NCBI RefSeq assembly: GCF_900108335.1
Contig: NZ_FNVT01000006.1
Location: 124,001 to 188,000, forward strand
Origin: Nonomuraea solani
Lineage (GTDB): Bacteria; Actinomycetota; Actinomycetes; Streptosporangiales; Streptosporangiaceae
Reading direction: 5' to 3'
DNA length: 64,000 nt
Under the pieces are notes generated by a model, which worked only from the letters and a program-made list of their open reading frames with translations, ran no database searches and was not told where the DNA came from. Positions 36,462-45,222 of this stretch are shown here, piece by piece (position 1 is the stretch's first letter; every line of letters begins with the position of its first letter). A program made the translations under genes and the position numbers.

Positions 36462-37538
36462 ATGGCCAGGCGTGCGACTTCCGGCGACGGAGGGCGGCGG
36501 CCGACGACGATCCGCGACGTGGCCGCGCACGCGGGCGTGTCGGTGGCCACGGTGTCCAGGATCCTGTCCGGCACCTATCCCAGCGCGCCCGCCACGCGGG
36601 GCAAGGTGATGAAGGCCGTCCGCGAGCTCGACTACGTGGCCAACGCCAACGCCCGTGGCCTGGCCGGGGCCAGCAGCCGTAGCGTCGCCATCGTGGTCAA
36701 CAGCGTCGTGTCGCCGCACTACGCGCACGTCGCCCAGGGCGTGCAGACCCAGGCGGCGCTCGAAGGCAAGCTGTGCATCGTCGGCACCACCGGCGGCGAC
36801 CCCGAACGCGAGCTGGCCACCGTCCAGCTCATGCGCCAGGAGCACGCCGAATGCGTCATCCTGGTGGGCAACGTCGTCAACGACGACGCCTACCGCGCCC
36901 GCATGGCCGACTACGCCCGCGCGCTGTCGGCGGCCGGCTCGCAGCTCGTCCTGTGCGGCCGTCCCGCGCTCGGCCCCGACGTGCCCGCCCTGGTCATCGA
37001 GTACGACAACATCGGCGGCGCCCACGCCGTCACCAGCCATCTGCTGTCGGCCGGTCACCGCCGGATCCTGTTCCTCGGCCGCCACGACGGCTACACCACC
37101 CCCGAGGCCCGGATCGCCGGCTACCGCAACGCGCTGTCCGACTTCGGCGTCCCCCACGACCCGGCGCTCGAACTGCATGGGCGGATGGAACGTGCCGAGG
37201 GCTACCGCATGATCCGCGGGCGGCTCGCCGACGGGCCGCCCGACTTCAGCGCCATCTTCGCCGGCAACGACCTCCTCGCCGCCGGCGCCCGGCAGGCGCT
37301 GCGCGAGCACGGCCTGCGCATCCCCGACGACATCTCCATGGTCGGCTTCGACGACCTGCCCACCGCCGCCGACATCGACCTCACCACGGTGCACGTCCCG
37401 CACGAGGAGCTCGGCCGCACCGCCGTGCGCCTCGCCCTCCGGCACGGCCAGGACAGGTCCGCCCTGACCGAGCAGCACGTCCTGCTCGGCACCCACATCG
37501 TGGTCCGCGACTCGGTCCGCCCCATCAGACCCCACTGA
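36462..37538 (+). CDS. LacI family transcriptional regulator
   Basis: A 358-residue repressor. The HTH and hinge are at about residues 14-60 (TTIRDVAAHAGVSVATVSRILSG, ANARGLAG). A periplasmic-binding-protein-like sensor follows (VAIVVNSVVSPHYAHVAQGVQTQA, IFAGNDLLAAGARQALREHGLRIPDDISMVGFDDLPTAADIDLTTVHVP). The start ATG 36462 is taken because GGAGG is 4 nt upstream; an in-frame ATG 18 bp earlier precedes that site. It is divergent from DUF2264 and probably controls it through the GTAAGCG sites. A 24-bp duplication overlies its stop codon. Confidence 0.92.
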   Translation: MARRATSGDGGRRPTTIRDVAAHAGVSVATVSRILSGTYPSAPATRGKVMKAVRELDYVANANARGLAGASSRSVAIVVNSVVSPHYAHVAQGVQTQAALEGKLCIVGTTGGDPERELATVQLMRQEHAECVILVGNVVNDDAYRARMADYARALSAAGSQLVLCGRPALGPDVPALVIEYDNIGGAHAVTSHLLSAGHRRILFLGRHDGYTTPEARIAGYRNALSDFGVPHDPALELHGRMERAEGYRMIRGRLADGPPDFSAIFAGNDLLAAGARQALREHGLRIPDDISMVGFDDLPTAADIDLTTVHVPHEELGRTAVRLALRHGQDRSALTEQHVLLGTHIVVRDSVRPIRPH

Positions 37539-37578
37539 AGGCCGCCCGGAAGGCCCCACTGAAGACCACGCGGAAGAC
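37531..37578. repeat. tandem 24-bp repeat across the lacI stop codon
   Basis: Copies at 37531-37554 and 37555-37578 share 20 of 24 bases (both begin CCCACTGAAG and contain CGGAAG). The first copy contains the final His codon and TGA stop (37536-37538) of the LacI gene. The second is intergenic. Confidence 0.85.
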
Positions 37579-37594
37579 CGCGCTGCGGATCGCG

Positions 37595-38452
37595 TCAAGC
37601 CCCGCCGAAGAACCCGCCGCCCGCCGCGATCGCGGTGAACGAGCGGATGAGCGGGCCCGCGTTGGCGCTGTTCCAGGCCACGACCAGCCGGCTGGGCGGC
37701 ATGTCGGTCAAGGGCACGCACGTCAGCCCCTCGGGCAGCGCGTGCCCGAGCGGCGCCAGCCCGATGCTGCCGTTCCAGAGCACGGCCTGCAGGCACTCAT
37801 GCGCGGTCCGCACCACGGGCCCGTCTCTAGGCTCGTCCGAGGCCCCGTTCCAGTAGGCCCGCCAGCGCGGATCGCTCCCCTCCGGCAGCCGGAACCACCG
37901 GCGATCGGCCAGCTCGGCCAGGCGAAGATCGGAGCGGGCGGCCAGCGGGTCGTCGGAACGCAGCACCGCCCCCACCGGATCGGCGCGCAGCTCGTACGCG
38001 CTGATCCCCGTGTCGTCGAACGGCGCCCGCGTGAGGGCGACGTCCACGAGCCCGGCCCGCAGCCCGGTGGTCGGATCGGTGAAGTCTCCCTCCCGGATCC
38101 GCACGTCAACGTCCGGATGCCGCAGCCGGAAGGCGGCGGCCAGCCGGGACCCGGCCTGTTCGGCGCTGTCGGCCAGGGTGCCGATCGTCAGGGTGGCGGC
38201 CCCGGCGACCCGGGCGCGGGCCTGTTCGGCCTGCTCAAGCAGCGTGCGCGCCTCGTCGTAGAGCGCATTCCCCGCCGGGGTGAGCGTGACCCCGGTGGAC
38301 GAGCGGCGCAGCAGCACGGCGCCGAGATCGGTCTCCAGTTGCTTGATGGCCCGGCTGAGCGGTGGCTGGGTCATGTGCAGGCGCACGGCGGCGCGCCCGA
38401 AGTGGCGTTCCTCGGCGACGGCCACGAAGTAGCGCAGCGAGCGAAGGTCCAT
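37595..38452 (-). CDS. LysR family transcriptional regulator
   Basis: A 285-residue LysR regulator. Its HTH lies at residues 1-60 (MDLRSLRYFVAVAEERHFGRAAVRLHMTQPPLSRAIKQLE). The effector domain starts near residue 88 (LTIGTLADSAEQ). The start ATG 38452 matches the family; a longer in-frame start would cross the operator. It is divergent from a metallo-hydrolase gene, and a perfect palindrome with T-N11-A spacing lies between them, so control of that gene is likely. The co-inducer is unknown. Confidence 0.9.
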   Translation of the reverse strand: MDLRSLRYFVAVAEERHFGRAAVRLHMTQPPLSRAIKQLETDLGAVLLRRSSTGVTLTPAGNALYDEARTLLEQAEQARARVAGAATLTIGTLADSAEQAGSRLAAAFRLRHPDVDVRIREGDFTDPTTGLRAGLVDVALTRAPFDDTGISAYELRADPVGAVLRSDDPLAARSDLRLAELADRRWFRLPEGSDPRWRAYWNGASDEPRDGPVVRTAHECLQAVLWNGSIGLAPLGHALPEGLTCVPLTDMPPSRLVVAWNSANAGPLIRSFTAIAAGGGFFGGA

Positions 38453-38461
38453 CGCCGGTAA

Positions 38462-38480
38462 CGATACCCGCGCGGTATCG
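38462..38480. promoter_or_regulatory. LysR-type operator palindrome
   Basis: CGATACCCGCGCGGTATCG has perfect 7-bp arms (CGATACC/GGTATCG) around CGCGC and includes ATAC-N9-GTAT, which satisfies the LysR T-N11-A rule. It sits 10 bp upstream of the LysR start in the 83-bp gap to the divergent metallo-hydrolase gene. Confidence 0.75.
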
Positions 38481-38535
38481 GGTGTGCGGAACAGGTGTTG
38501 GACGCTCTCCACAGGCCCGCGATGGACTGTCCGCC

Positions 38536-39411
38536 ATGACCGAAGACCCCATCGTCCAGATCACCGGTGTCCAGGAGCTCGCCCGCGACCTGGTGGTGAT
38601 CCCCGACCGGCGCGTCCCGCTGGTGCCCAACATCGGCCTCGTCGGCGGCACCCACTCCGTCCTGGTCGTCGAGACCGGCCTGGGCCCGGCCAACGCCGAG
38701 ACCGTGCTGGAGTTCACCGCCGCGTACGCCAAGGGCCGCAGGCTGTACCTGACCTCGACCCACTTCCACCCCGAGCACGCCTTCGGCGCGCAGACGTTCG
38801 CCGGCGAGGCCACGTACCTGCTCAACCGGGCCCAGGCCACGGACCTGGCCATGAAGGGCCCCGGCTACCTGGAGATGTTCAAAACCCTCGGAGAGCCCAT
38901 CGCCCGCCGGCTGGAAGGCGTCGAGCTCGCCACGCCGGACCTCGTGTACGACGACGCCCACGACCTCGACCTGGGCGGCCGGGTGGTGCGACTGCGGCCC
39001 ACCGGCCGCGCGCACAGCAAGGGCGACCAGGTGATCACCGTCCCGGACGCGGGGGTGATGTTCACCGGCGACCTGGTGGAGGCCGGGCAGTTCTCGATCT
39101 TCCCGTGGTTCCCGCCGTACGACACCGACGTCTCCGGCACCCGCTGGATCGCGGTGATGGAGCGGCTGGCCGCCGAGAGCCCGCGCGTGGTCGTCCCCGG
39201 CCATGGCGACGTCGGCGGCCCGCGGTTGCTGGAGGACGTCCGCGACTACCTGGAGCTGCTGCGCGACGAGACCTGGGCCCGCCGCGACTCCGCCATGAGC
39301 GAGGAGACGATGGTCGAGGAGATCACCGCCCTGATGATCGAGCGGCACCCGGAGTGGACCGGCCGCGACTGGATCGAGAAGGGCGTGGGCTGCCTGTGCG
39401 CCGAGCACTGA
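38536..39411 (+). CDS. MBL-fold metallo-hydrolase
   Basis: A 291-residue metallo-beta-lactamase fold protein. The metal motif reads STHFHPEHAFG (an H-x-H-x-E-H variant: the usual Asp of H-x-H-x-D-H is Glu). Later ligands lie in RPTGRAHSKGD, FTGDLVEAG and VVPGHGDVGG. Such enzymes hydrolyse thioesters, lactones or similar bonds, and the substrate here cannot be assigned. The ATG 38536 has only a weak SD sequence. It is probably regulated by the divergent LysR gene through the 38462 palindrome. It is a different subtype from the lactonase-like MBL protein at 61.1 kb. Confidence 0.87.
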   Translation: MTEDPIVQITGVQELARDLVVIPDRRVPLVPNIGLVGGTHSVLVVETGLGPANAETVLEFTAAYAKGRRLYLTSTHFHPEHAFGAQTFAGEATYLLNRAQATDLAMKGPGYLEMFKTLGEPIARRLEGVELATPDLVYDDAHDLDLGGRVVRLRPTGRAHSKGDQVITVPDAGVMFTGDLVEAGQFSIFPWFPPYDTDVSGTRWIAVMERLAAESPRVVVPGHGDVGGPRLLEDVRDYLELLRDETWARRDSAMSEETMVEEITALMIERHPEWTGRDWIEKGVGCLCAEH

Positions 39412-39419
39412 GATACCGT

Positions 39420-39435
39420 ATGTTTACGTAAACAT
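39420..39435. promoter_or_regulatory. galactan regulator operator, upstream of GH42
   Basis: ATGTTTACGTAAACAT is a perfect 16-bp palindrome 13 bp before the GH42 start codon and directly before its SD sequence AAGGAG. Near-identical sites lie at 46135-46150 and 46212-46227. Confidence 0.85.
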
Positions 39436-39448
39436 TGAAGGAGCGGCA

Positions 39449-41482
39449 GTGGCAGCTATTCACGGACCTCGCTGGCTTCGCTGGCCGTCGGAGCCCGCCC
39501 GCCGGCGGCTGGCCTACGGCGCGGACTACAACCCGGAGCAGTGGCCACGGGAGGTCTGGGAAGAGGACGTCCTGGCGATGCGCCAGGCCGGCGTGAACAT
39601 CGTCTCGCTGGCGATCTTCTCGTGGGCCCGGCTCCAGCCGAGCGCGGACCGGTGGGACTTCGGCTGGCTGGACCAGGTGATGGACCTGCTCCACGCGCAC
39701 GGCATCGCCGTGGACCTGGCGACCGCCACCGCCTCTCCCCCGCCGTGGCTGACCGCCGCCCACCCGGAGATCCTGCCCGTCGGCCACGACGGCCGCACGC
39801 TGTGGCCGGGCGCCCGCCAGCACTGGCGGCCGACCTCGCCGGTCTTCCGCGAGCACGCCCTGCGCCTGGTCAGGGCCATGGCCGAACGTTACGGGAGCCA
39901 TCCGGCGCTGGCCGCCTGGCACGTCAACAACGAGCTCGGCTGCCACAACGTCTACGACTACTCCGACGACGCCGCCACGGCGTTCCGCGTCTGGCTGCGC
40001 GAGCGCTACGGCACGGTCGAGGAGCTCAACCGGGCGTGGGCGACGTCGTTCTGGTCGCAGGCGTACGGCGACTGGGCGGAGATCCTGCCGCCCCGCCTGG
40101 CCGCCTCCTACCCCAACCCCACCCAGCAGCTCGACTTCAAGCGCTTCTCCTCCGACGCGCTGAAGCACTACCTGCGGGCGGAGCGCGAGGTGCTGACCGA
40201 GCTGACCCCGGACATCCCGGTCACCACCAACTTCATGGTCATGGGCGACACCAAGGGCATGAACTTCGCGGACTGGGCGCGCGAGGTCGACTTCGTCTCC
40301 AACGACCACTACCTGCTGGACGGGGAGCGCGACGAGCTGTCGTTCTCGGCCAACCTGACCGGGCGGCTCGCGAACGGCGATCCCTGGTTCCTGATGGAGC
40401 ACTCCACCAGCGCGGTCAACTGGCAGCCGGTCAACCTGGCCAAGCAGCCGGGCGGCATGGTCCGTGACTCGCTGACGCACGTCGCCTACGGGGCGGACGC
40501 CGTGTGCTTCTTCCAGTGGCGGCAGTCGGCGGGCGGCGCCGAGAAGTACCACTCGGCGATGGTCCCGCACGCCGGCACGGACAGCGAGGTCTTCCGCTCG
40601 GTCGTCGACCTCGGCGCCACCCTGGAGGCGCTGGCGCCGATCGCGGGGACGCGCCGCCGCCGCGCCCAGGCGGCGATCGTGTTCGACTGGGACTCCTGGT
40701 GGGCGAGCGAGCTCGACTCCCACCCCACCTCCCGGCTGCGCTACCGGCAGGAGGCGCTGGACTGGTACACGGCGTTCGCGGCCGCCGGGGTGCGGGTGGA
40801 CGTCATCGGCTCGGCCGGCGAGTTCGCGCACTACGACCTGCTCGTCGCCCCGATCCTGCACGTCGTGCCCCAGGCGCTCGCCGACCGCCTGACCGCGTAC
40901 GTGGGCGGCGGCGGCCACCTCGTCACCACCTACTTCTCCGGCATCGTGAACGAGCACGACCACGTGTGGCTCGGCGGCTACCCCGGCGCGCTGCGCGAGC
41001 TGCTCGGCCTGCGGATCGAGGAGTTCGGCCCGCTGCGCGACGGCGACCGCGTGCACCTCGACCTCGGCGTCTCCGGCACGCTGTGGAGCGACCGGATCGA
41101 CGTCACCGACCCTGACGTCAAGATCGTCGCGAGCTACACCTCCGGCGACCACACGGGCCGGCCCGCGATCACCACGCGCCTGGCCGGCGCCGGCTCGGCG
41201 TCGTACGTCTCGACCCGGCTCGGGCCGGACGGTCTCGGGCCGGTGCTGGCGGAGCTCCTGGCGGTGAGCGGGGTGCGCCCCGAGCTGCCCGAGGCCGTCG
41301 CCGGCGCGGTGGAGCTGGCGGTCCGCACCGGCGACGACGCCGACTACTGGTTCCTCATCAACCGCACCGACGAAAGCGTCGCCGTGGACGGCGTGACGGG
41401 CGAGGTCCTCCGGGCGCCCTGCCTGGCCGAGGGCCTCACCCTGGGCCCGCGCGAGGTCTGCGTGCTACGACGTCCGCACTGA
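39449..41482 (+). CDS. beta-galactosidase, glycoside hydrolase family 42
   Basis: A 677-residue GH42 enzyme, normally cytoplasmic, cleaving galactose from imported oligosaccharides. The barrel begins LAYGADYNPEQWPREVWEED. The acid/base is Glu162 in WHVNNELGCHN, and the nucleophile is Glu317 in FLMEHSTSAVNW. The trimerisation domain (GTRRRRAQAAIVFDWDSWWA) and the C-terminal small domain follow, and length is standard. The start is GTG 39449 after AAGGAG. A perfect LacI-type palindrome overlaps its promoter, and the same operator precedes the ABC transporter and the LacI gene at 46.3 kb, so it belongs to their regulon although its strand differs. Confidence 0.94.
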   Translation: MAAIHGPRWLRWPSEPARRRLAYGADYNPEQWPREVWEEDVLAMRQAGVNIVSLAIFSWARLQPSADRWDFGWLDQVMDLLHAHGIAVDLATATASPPPWLTAAHPEILPVGHDGRTLWPGARQHWRPTSPVFREHALRLVRAMAERYGSHPALAAWHVNNELGCHNVYDYSDDAATAFRVWLRERYGTVEELNRAWATSFWSQAYGDWAEILPPRLAASYPNPTQQLDFKRFSSDALKHYLRAEREVLTELTPDIPVTTNFMVMGDTKGMNFADWAREVDFVSNDHYLLDGERDELSFSANLTGRLANGDPWFLMEHSTSAVNWQPVNLAKQPGGMVRDSLTHVAYGADAVCFFQWRQSAGGAEKYHSAMVPHAGTDSEVFRSVVDLGATLEALAPIAGTRRRRAQAAIVFDWDSWWASELDSHPTSRLRYRQEALDWYTAFAAAGVRVDVIGSAGEFAHYDLLVAPILHVVPQALADRLTAYVGGGGHLVTTYFSGIVNEHDHVWLGGYPGALRELLGLRIEEFGPLRDGDRVHLDLGVSGTLWSDRIDVTDPDVKIVASYTSGDHTGRPAITTRLAGAGSASYVSTRLGPDGLGPVLAELLAVSGVRPELPEAVAGAVELAVRTGDDADYWFLINRTDESVAVDGVTGEVLRAPCLAEGLTLGPREVCVLRRPH

Positions 41483-41483
41483 C

Positions 41484-42872
41484 TCAGCCGGTCCGCCACT
41501 GCTGGTGAGTGCCGCCCGCGCAGGTGTAGAGCTGGACCAGGGCGCCGTTGGTGGTGGCGCCCTGGTCGACGTCCAGGCAGAGCCCGGACTGCACGCCGCG
41601 GATCGTCCCGTCGCCGCCGACGGTCCAGCGCTGGTTGGCGCCGCCGTTGCAGTCCCAGATGCCGGCCTTGGTGCCGTTGGTGGTGCCCTGGCCGTAGGCG
41701 TCGAGGCACTTGTCGCCGTACACGGTGATCTGGCCGGACGAGGTCCTGGTCCACTGCTGGTTGGCGCCGCCGTTGCAGTCGTAGATGGTCACCTGCGTGC
41801 CGTTGGTCCGGCTCGCGCCCGGGACGTCGAGGCAGCGGCCCGAGCCCACGCCGCGCAGCACCGACGTCGTGCTGGGCGTCAGCGCCCAGGCGTGCCTGAC
41901 GCGGTCCACGCCGCTGGCGTTGGGGGTGGTGAGCCGCAGGCTGGTGCCGCTGCCGGTGAGGGTCTGGAGCGTGTACGTGTCGCCGCTGCGCAGCCCCGGC
42001 CAGTAGATCGCGCCCATCCCGAGCGCGCGCACGGTGTCGGTGTCGGCGCGGAGATACCGGACGAAGTTGTCGGTGCTGCCCGGGTCGTTGTAGTTGAGCC
42101 CGGTGGTCATCGGCGACCCGAACTCGTCCAGGACCGTGCGCGCGGCGCACGAGCCGATCCGGTCGCGCAGGTCGGTGACCCATTCGGCGTAGGTGTGGGT
42201 GCCCCAGAAGCCGTAGTGGTGCAGCGAGAGATAGGTGCCGTTCAGGCGGCTGTCGGCGCAGACGGTGGTGACGTTGTCGTTGTAGCCGCTGCCGCTGACG
42301 AAGATCCGGTTCCTGGGCACCGAGGGGTAGGCGGCGATCCAGTTCGCGGCGACGTCCGCCCAGGCGGCCGCCGAGTAGCCGAAGGGCTCGTTCATGGGCT
42401 CGAAGTGCACCAGAGCGCTGGCGCCGTATTTCGCCGTGATGGTGTTCCACATCGAGGTCCAGGCGGCGGTGTTGTCGATCCTGCCGTCCTTGACCGCAGT
42501 GCCCTCCCAGTAGCTGAGGACGACCTTGAAGTTCCTGGCGATCGCGGCGTCGATGGCCCCCGTATAGGCGTTCCACCAGGCGGTCCCCACCGAATACGGG
42601 TTGACCGGCAGCCTTACGGTGTTTGCGCCCAGGTTGGCCTGGAACCCGGCGAGGACGGCGTCCGCCTTGGCCCGGACCGTCGCGTAACCGTCGGACCCCG
42701 CCAGCCCTGACGGGATGACGGGGTCGTCGGCGTAGTTGTCTCTGGGGTCTGCCCAGTTCACGCCCTTGAACTGACTGGTGTCGGCGGCCGCCGGGGCGGC
42801 GCCGGTGAGCACGGTGATCGGTATCGCGATCAGCGCGGCTAACAGGGAACGGATGGAGGGTGCGTGCGGCAT
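41484..42872 (-). CDS. secreted GH5 glycosidase with C-terminal CBM13 (probable endo-beta-1,6-galactanase)
   Basis: A 462-residue secreted enzyme. A signal peptide (residues 1-30) is followed by a GH5 barrel at about 33-325 with acid/base Glu152 in FEPMNEPFG and nucleophile Glu240 in VLDEFGSP. A ricin-type CBM13 at about 332-462 has three Q-x-W motifs (NQQWTR, NQRWTV, HQQWRT). Plain annotation would say cellulase. The GH5-CBM13 layout is that described for the Streptomyces avermitilis endo-beta-1,6-galactanase, and the setting (GH42, sugar importer, shared operators) fits galactan better. It is last in the transporter operon, after an intercistronic hairpin. The SD sequence GAAGGGA precedes ATG 42872. 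Confidence 0.87.
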   Translation of the reverse strand: MPHAPSIRSLLAALIAIPITVLTGAAPAAADTSQFKGVNWADPRDNYADDPVIPSGLAGSDGYATVRAKADAVLAGFQANLGANTVRLPVNPYSVGTAWWNAYTGAIDAAIARNFKVVLSYWEGTAVKDGRIDNTAAWTSMWNTITAKYGASALVHFEPMNEPFGYSAAAWADVAANWIAAYPSVPRNRIFVSGSGYNDNVTTVCADSRLNGTYLSLHHYGFWGTHTYAEWVTDLRDRIGSCAARTVLDEFGSPMTTGLNYNDPGSTDNFVRYLRADTDTVRALGMGAIYWPGLRSGDTYTLQTLTGSGTSLRLTTPNASGVDRVRHAWALTPSTTSVLRGVGSGRCLDVPGASRTNGTQVTIYDCNGGANQQWTRTSSGQITVYGDKCLDAYGQGTTNGTKAGIWDCNGGANQRWTVGGDGTIRGVQSGLCLDVDQGATTNGALVQLYTCAGGTHQQWRTG

Positions 42873-42897
42873 TGTCGTCCCTTCACTAGGGGTGACG

Positions 42898-42926
42898 GGT
42901 CCTGCCGCCCCGGGGACGGCAGGACC
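42898..42926 (-). terminator. intercistronic hairpin between binding-protein gene and GH5 gene
   Basis: GGTCCTGCCG (42898-42907) pairs perfectly with CGGCAGGACC (42917-42926). The 9-nt loop itself holds CCCCGGGG. On the minus strand it begins 5 nt after the binding-protein stop and lies upstream of the GH5 SD sequence, with no U-tract. It may stabilise the binding-protein message or partly terminate before GH5. Confidence 0.65.
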
Positions 42927-42931
42927 GGGAG

Positions 42932-44278
42932 CTACTGAACGCTGAAACCCTGTTCCTGGCCGTACTTGACGGAGGCGTCCTGCCACGCCTTCAGGCCGTC
43001 CTGCAGCGTGCTGCCGCCGGTGTATGCCTTGCCGACGGTGTCGTTGAAGATGCTGTTGGCGTAGACCTGGTACGGCAGATACGACCAGCCGGGCACGACC
43101 TGGCCCGCCGACTCGGCGAGGACCTGGTTGACCTGCTGGTCCCCGAAATACGGGAACTTCTTGTCCTTGAACTCCGCGGAGTTGAGCTGCGCGGTCGTGG
43201 CCGGGAACGCGCCGCCGTCCAGGCGGGTCTGCACGCCCTCGTCGACGCCGGCGTACTTGAGGAAGGCGTAGGCGAGCGCCTTGTTGGCGCCGGCCTCGGG
43301 GACGGCGAGCGAGCTGCCGCCGTTCTCGGCCGTGGCCTTGCCGCCGGCCTCCCACTGCGGCATCGGCGCGACCCGCCACTTGCCCTTGCCGGCCTTGACG
43401 CCGGTCTCCAGGTTGGCGGGCATCCAGGCGCCGATCACCAGCGTGGCGATGGTGCCGTCGCCGAGACCCTTGTACCAGGCGTCGCTCCACCCGCTGATCG
43501 GCGCGAGGAGCTTCTCGCTGACGAGCTGCTGCCAGGCCGCGGTGAACTTCTGCGTGCCGGCGTCGCCGAAGTTGATGCCGACCTTGGTCCCGTCGACCTG
43601 GTACGGCTTGCCGCCGGCCTGCCAGATCATGCTGGTGGTGAAGCCGGCGTCGCCGGTGTCGCTGGTGATGTACGCCTTCGGGTCGGCCTCGTGCAGCTTC
43701 TTGGCCGCCGCGATGTACTCCTCCCAGGTCTTCGGCACCTCGATCTTGTGCTTGTCGAAGACGTCCTTGTTGTAGAACAGCGCCATCGGCCCGGAGTCCA
43801 TGGGAATGCCGTAGATCCCGGTGCCGGAGTGCACCGAGCCCCAGGGGCCGGGCGTGAAGGTGCCTTCGAGCTTGTCCGCCCCGAACGCCGTCAGGTCGGC
43901 GACCGACTTGCCGAGCGCGAACTGCGGCAGCGCGAAGTACTCGATCTGGGCCACGTCCGGAACGCCGGAGCCGGCCTTGATCGCGTTCTGCAGCGCGATG
44001 TACTGGTCGTTGCCGGTGCCGGCGTTGACCAGGTTGACCTTGACCTTCGGATATTTGGTCTGGAAGTCGGTGACGACCTGCTTCAGGGTGGGCTCCCACG
44101 CCCAGACGGTGATGGTGCCGCCCTTGTTCAGCGCGGCTTCGAGGTCGGTGGCCGACGCGCTCGGGGGCGCGGCGGTGCCCGCGCCGCCGTCGCCGCCGGG
44201 GCCGGCGCAGGCGGTGGTGATCAGCGATACCGACAGTGCCGCCCCCAGCAGGAGGGTTTGGCGGCGGGTTATCGTCAT
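42932..44278 (-). CDS. sugar ABC transporter substrate-binding lipoprotein
   Basis: A 448-residue extracellular binding protein of the CUT1 (MalE-like) family. The signal peptide begins TRRQTLLLGAALSVS with a lipobox ending TTAC (Cys24), so it is lipid-anchored. The mature part has ITVWAWEPTLKQVVTDFQTKYPKVKV, YGIPMDSGPMALFYNKDVFDKHKIEVPKTWEEYIAAAKKL and other CUT1 blocks. The start ATG 44278 follows AAAGGGA. It is third in the operon behind two permeases. No ATPase is encoded in the operon, as is usual in actinomycetes, where a shared MsiK-type ATPase energises several sugar importers. The ligand is probably a galacto-oligosaccharide. Confidence 0.92.
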   Translation of the reverse strand: MTITRRQTLLLGAALSVSLITTACAGPGGDGGAGTAAPPSASATDLEAALNKGGTITVWAWEPTLKQVVTDFQTKYPKVKVNLVNAGTGNDQYIALQNAIKAGSGVPDVAQIEYFALPQFALGKSVADLTAFGADKLEGTFTPGPWGSVHSGTGIYGIPMDSGPMALFYNKDVFDKHKIEVPKTWEEYIAAAKKLHEADPKAYITSDTGDAGFTTSMIWQAGGKPYQVDGTKVGINFGDAGTQKFTAAWQQLVSEKLLAPISGWSDAWYKGLGDGTIATLVIGAWMPANLETGVKAGKGKWRVAPMPQWEAGGKATAENGGSSLAVPEAGANKALAYAFLKYAGVDEGVQTRLDGGAFPATTAQLNSAEFKDKKFPYFGDQQVNQVLAESAGQVVPGWSYLPYQVYANSIFNDTVGKAYTGGSTLQDGLKAWQDASVKYGQEQGFSVQ

Positions 44279-44313
44279 GGATGTCCCTTTCATGATGGAA
44301 GGCGCGGCGCCGG

Positions 44314-45222
44314 TCACTCCTTGACGCTTCCGGCGGCCAGGCCCGACTGCCAGTACCGCTGGAGCAGCAGGAACGCCGCGATCAGCGGGACGATGGTGAG
44401 CAGTGATCCGGTGATCACCAGGTTGAAGATCGCCTCGCCGCCCGCGGTGGACGCCTGGGCGTTCCAGCTGTTGAGGCCGAGGGTGAGCGGATACCAGGCC
44501 GGATCCTTCAGCATGATCAACGGCAGGAAGTAGTTGTTCCACGTCGCGACGACGGTGAACAGCAGGACCGTGACGATCCCGGGCGCCAGCAGCGGCAGGC
44601 TGATGCGGAAGAACGTCGTGAACTCGCCGGCCCCGTCGACCCGCGCCGATTCGAGGATCTCGTTCGGCACGGCGTCCGCGGCGAACGTCCACATCAGGTA
44701 GAGCCCGAACGGCGACACCAGCGACGGGATGATGATCGCCCACGGCGTGTTGGTCAGCCCGAGGCTGGAGAACATCAGGAACGTCGGGACGGCCAGCGCC
44801 GTGCCGGGCACCGCGACCGCGCCGATGACCACGGCGAACACGGCCTTCTTGCCGGGGAAGTCGAACTTCGCCAGCCCGTAGCCGCCCACCGTGGCCAGCA
44901 GCGTCGCGCCGCCCGCGCCCAGGACGACGTAGAGCAGGGTGTTGAGCAGCCACCGGGTGAAGAGCCCGCCCCCGTAGCCGAAGGTGTCGGCGATGTTGGC
45001 GAACAGGGCGAAGTCGGAGTCGAACCACAGGCCGAACGAGCCGAGCAGCCCCTCCTGCGTCTTGGTCGCGTTGATCACCAGCCAGGCCAGCGGGAGCAGC
45101 GTGTAGAGCAGCATGATCGCGGTCAGGGCGGTCAGCGTGGCGCTGCGGCGGCCGCGGCGCGGCGGGCGCCGGTGGCGGATCACCAGCGGGCGCGCCCGGC
45201 GCTCCTGCACGGTGGCGGTCAT
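44314..45222 (-). CDS. carbohydrate ABC transporter permease (MalG-like)
   Basis: A 302-residue inner-membrane permease with six predicted helices after a basic cytoplasmic N-terminus (RRARPLVIRHRRPPRRGRRS). The EAA loop that docks the ATPase reads ESARVDGAGEFTTFFRISLPLLAPG. It shares a 4-bp ATGA overlap with the preceding permease gene and is followed by the binding-protein gene 35 bp later. It forms the heterodimeric channel with its neighbour. Confidence 0.93.
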   Translation of the reverse strand: MTATVQERRARPLVIRHRRPPRRGRRSATLTALTAIMLLYTLLPLAWLVINATKTQEGLLGSFGLWFDSDFALFANIADTFGYGGGLFTRWLLNTLLYVVLGAGGATLLATVGGYGLAKFDFPGKKAVFAVVIGAVAVPGTALAVPTFLMFSSLGLTNTPWAIIIPSLVSPFGLYLMWTFAADAVPNEILESARVDGAGEFTTFFRISLPLLAPGIVTVLLFTVVATWNNYFLPLIMLKDPAWYPLTLGLNSWNAQASTAGGEAIFNLVITGSLLTIVPLIAAFLLLQRYWQSGLAAGSVKE

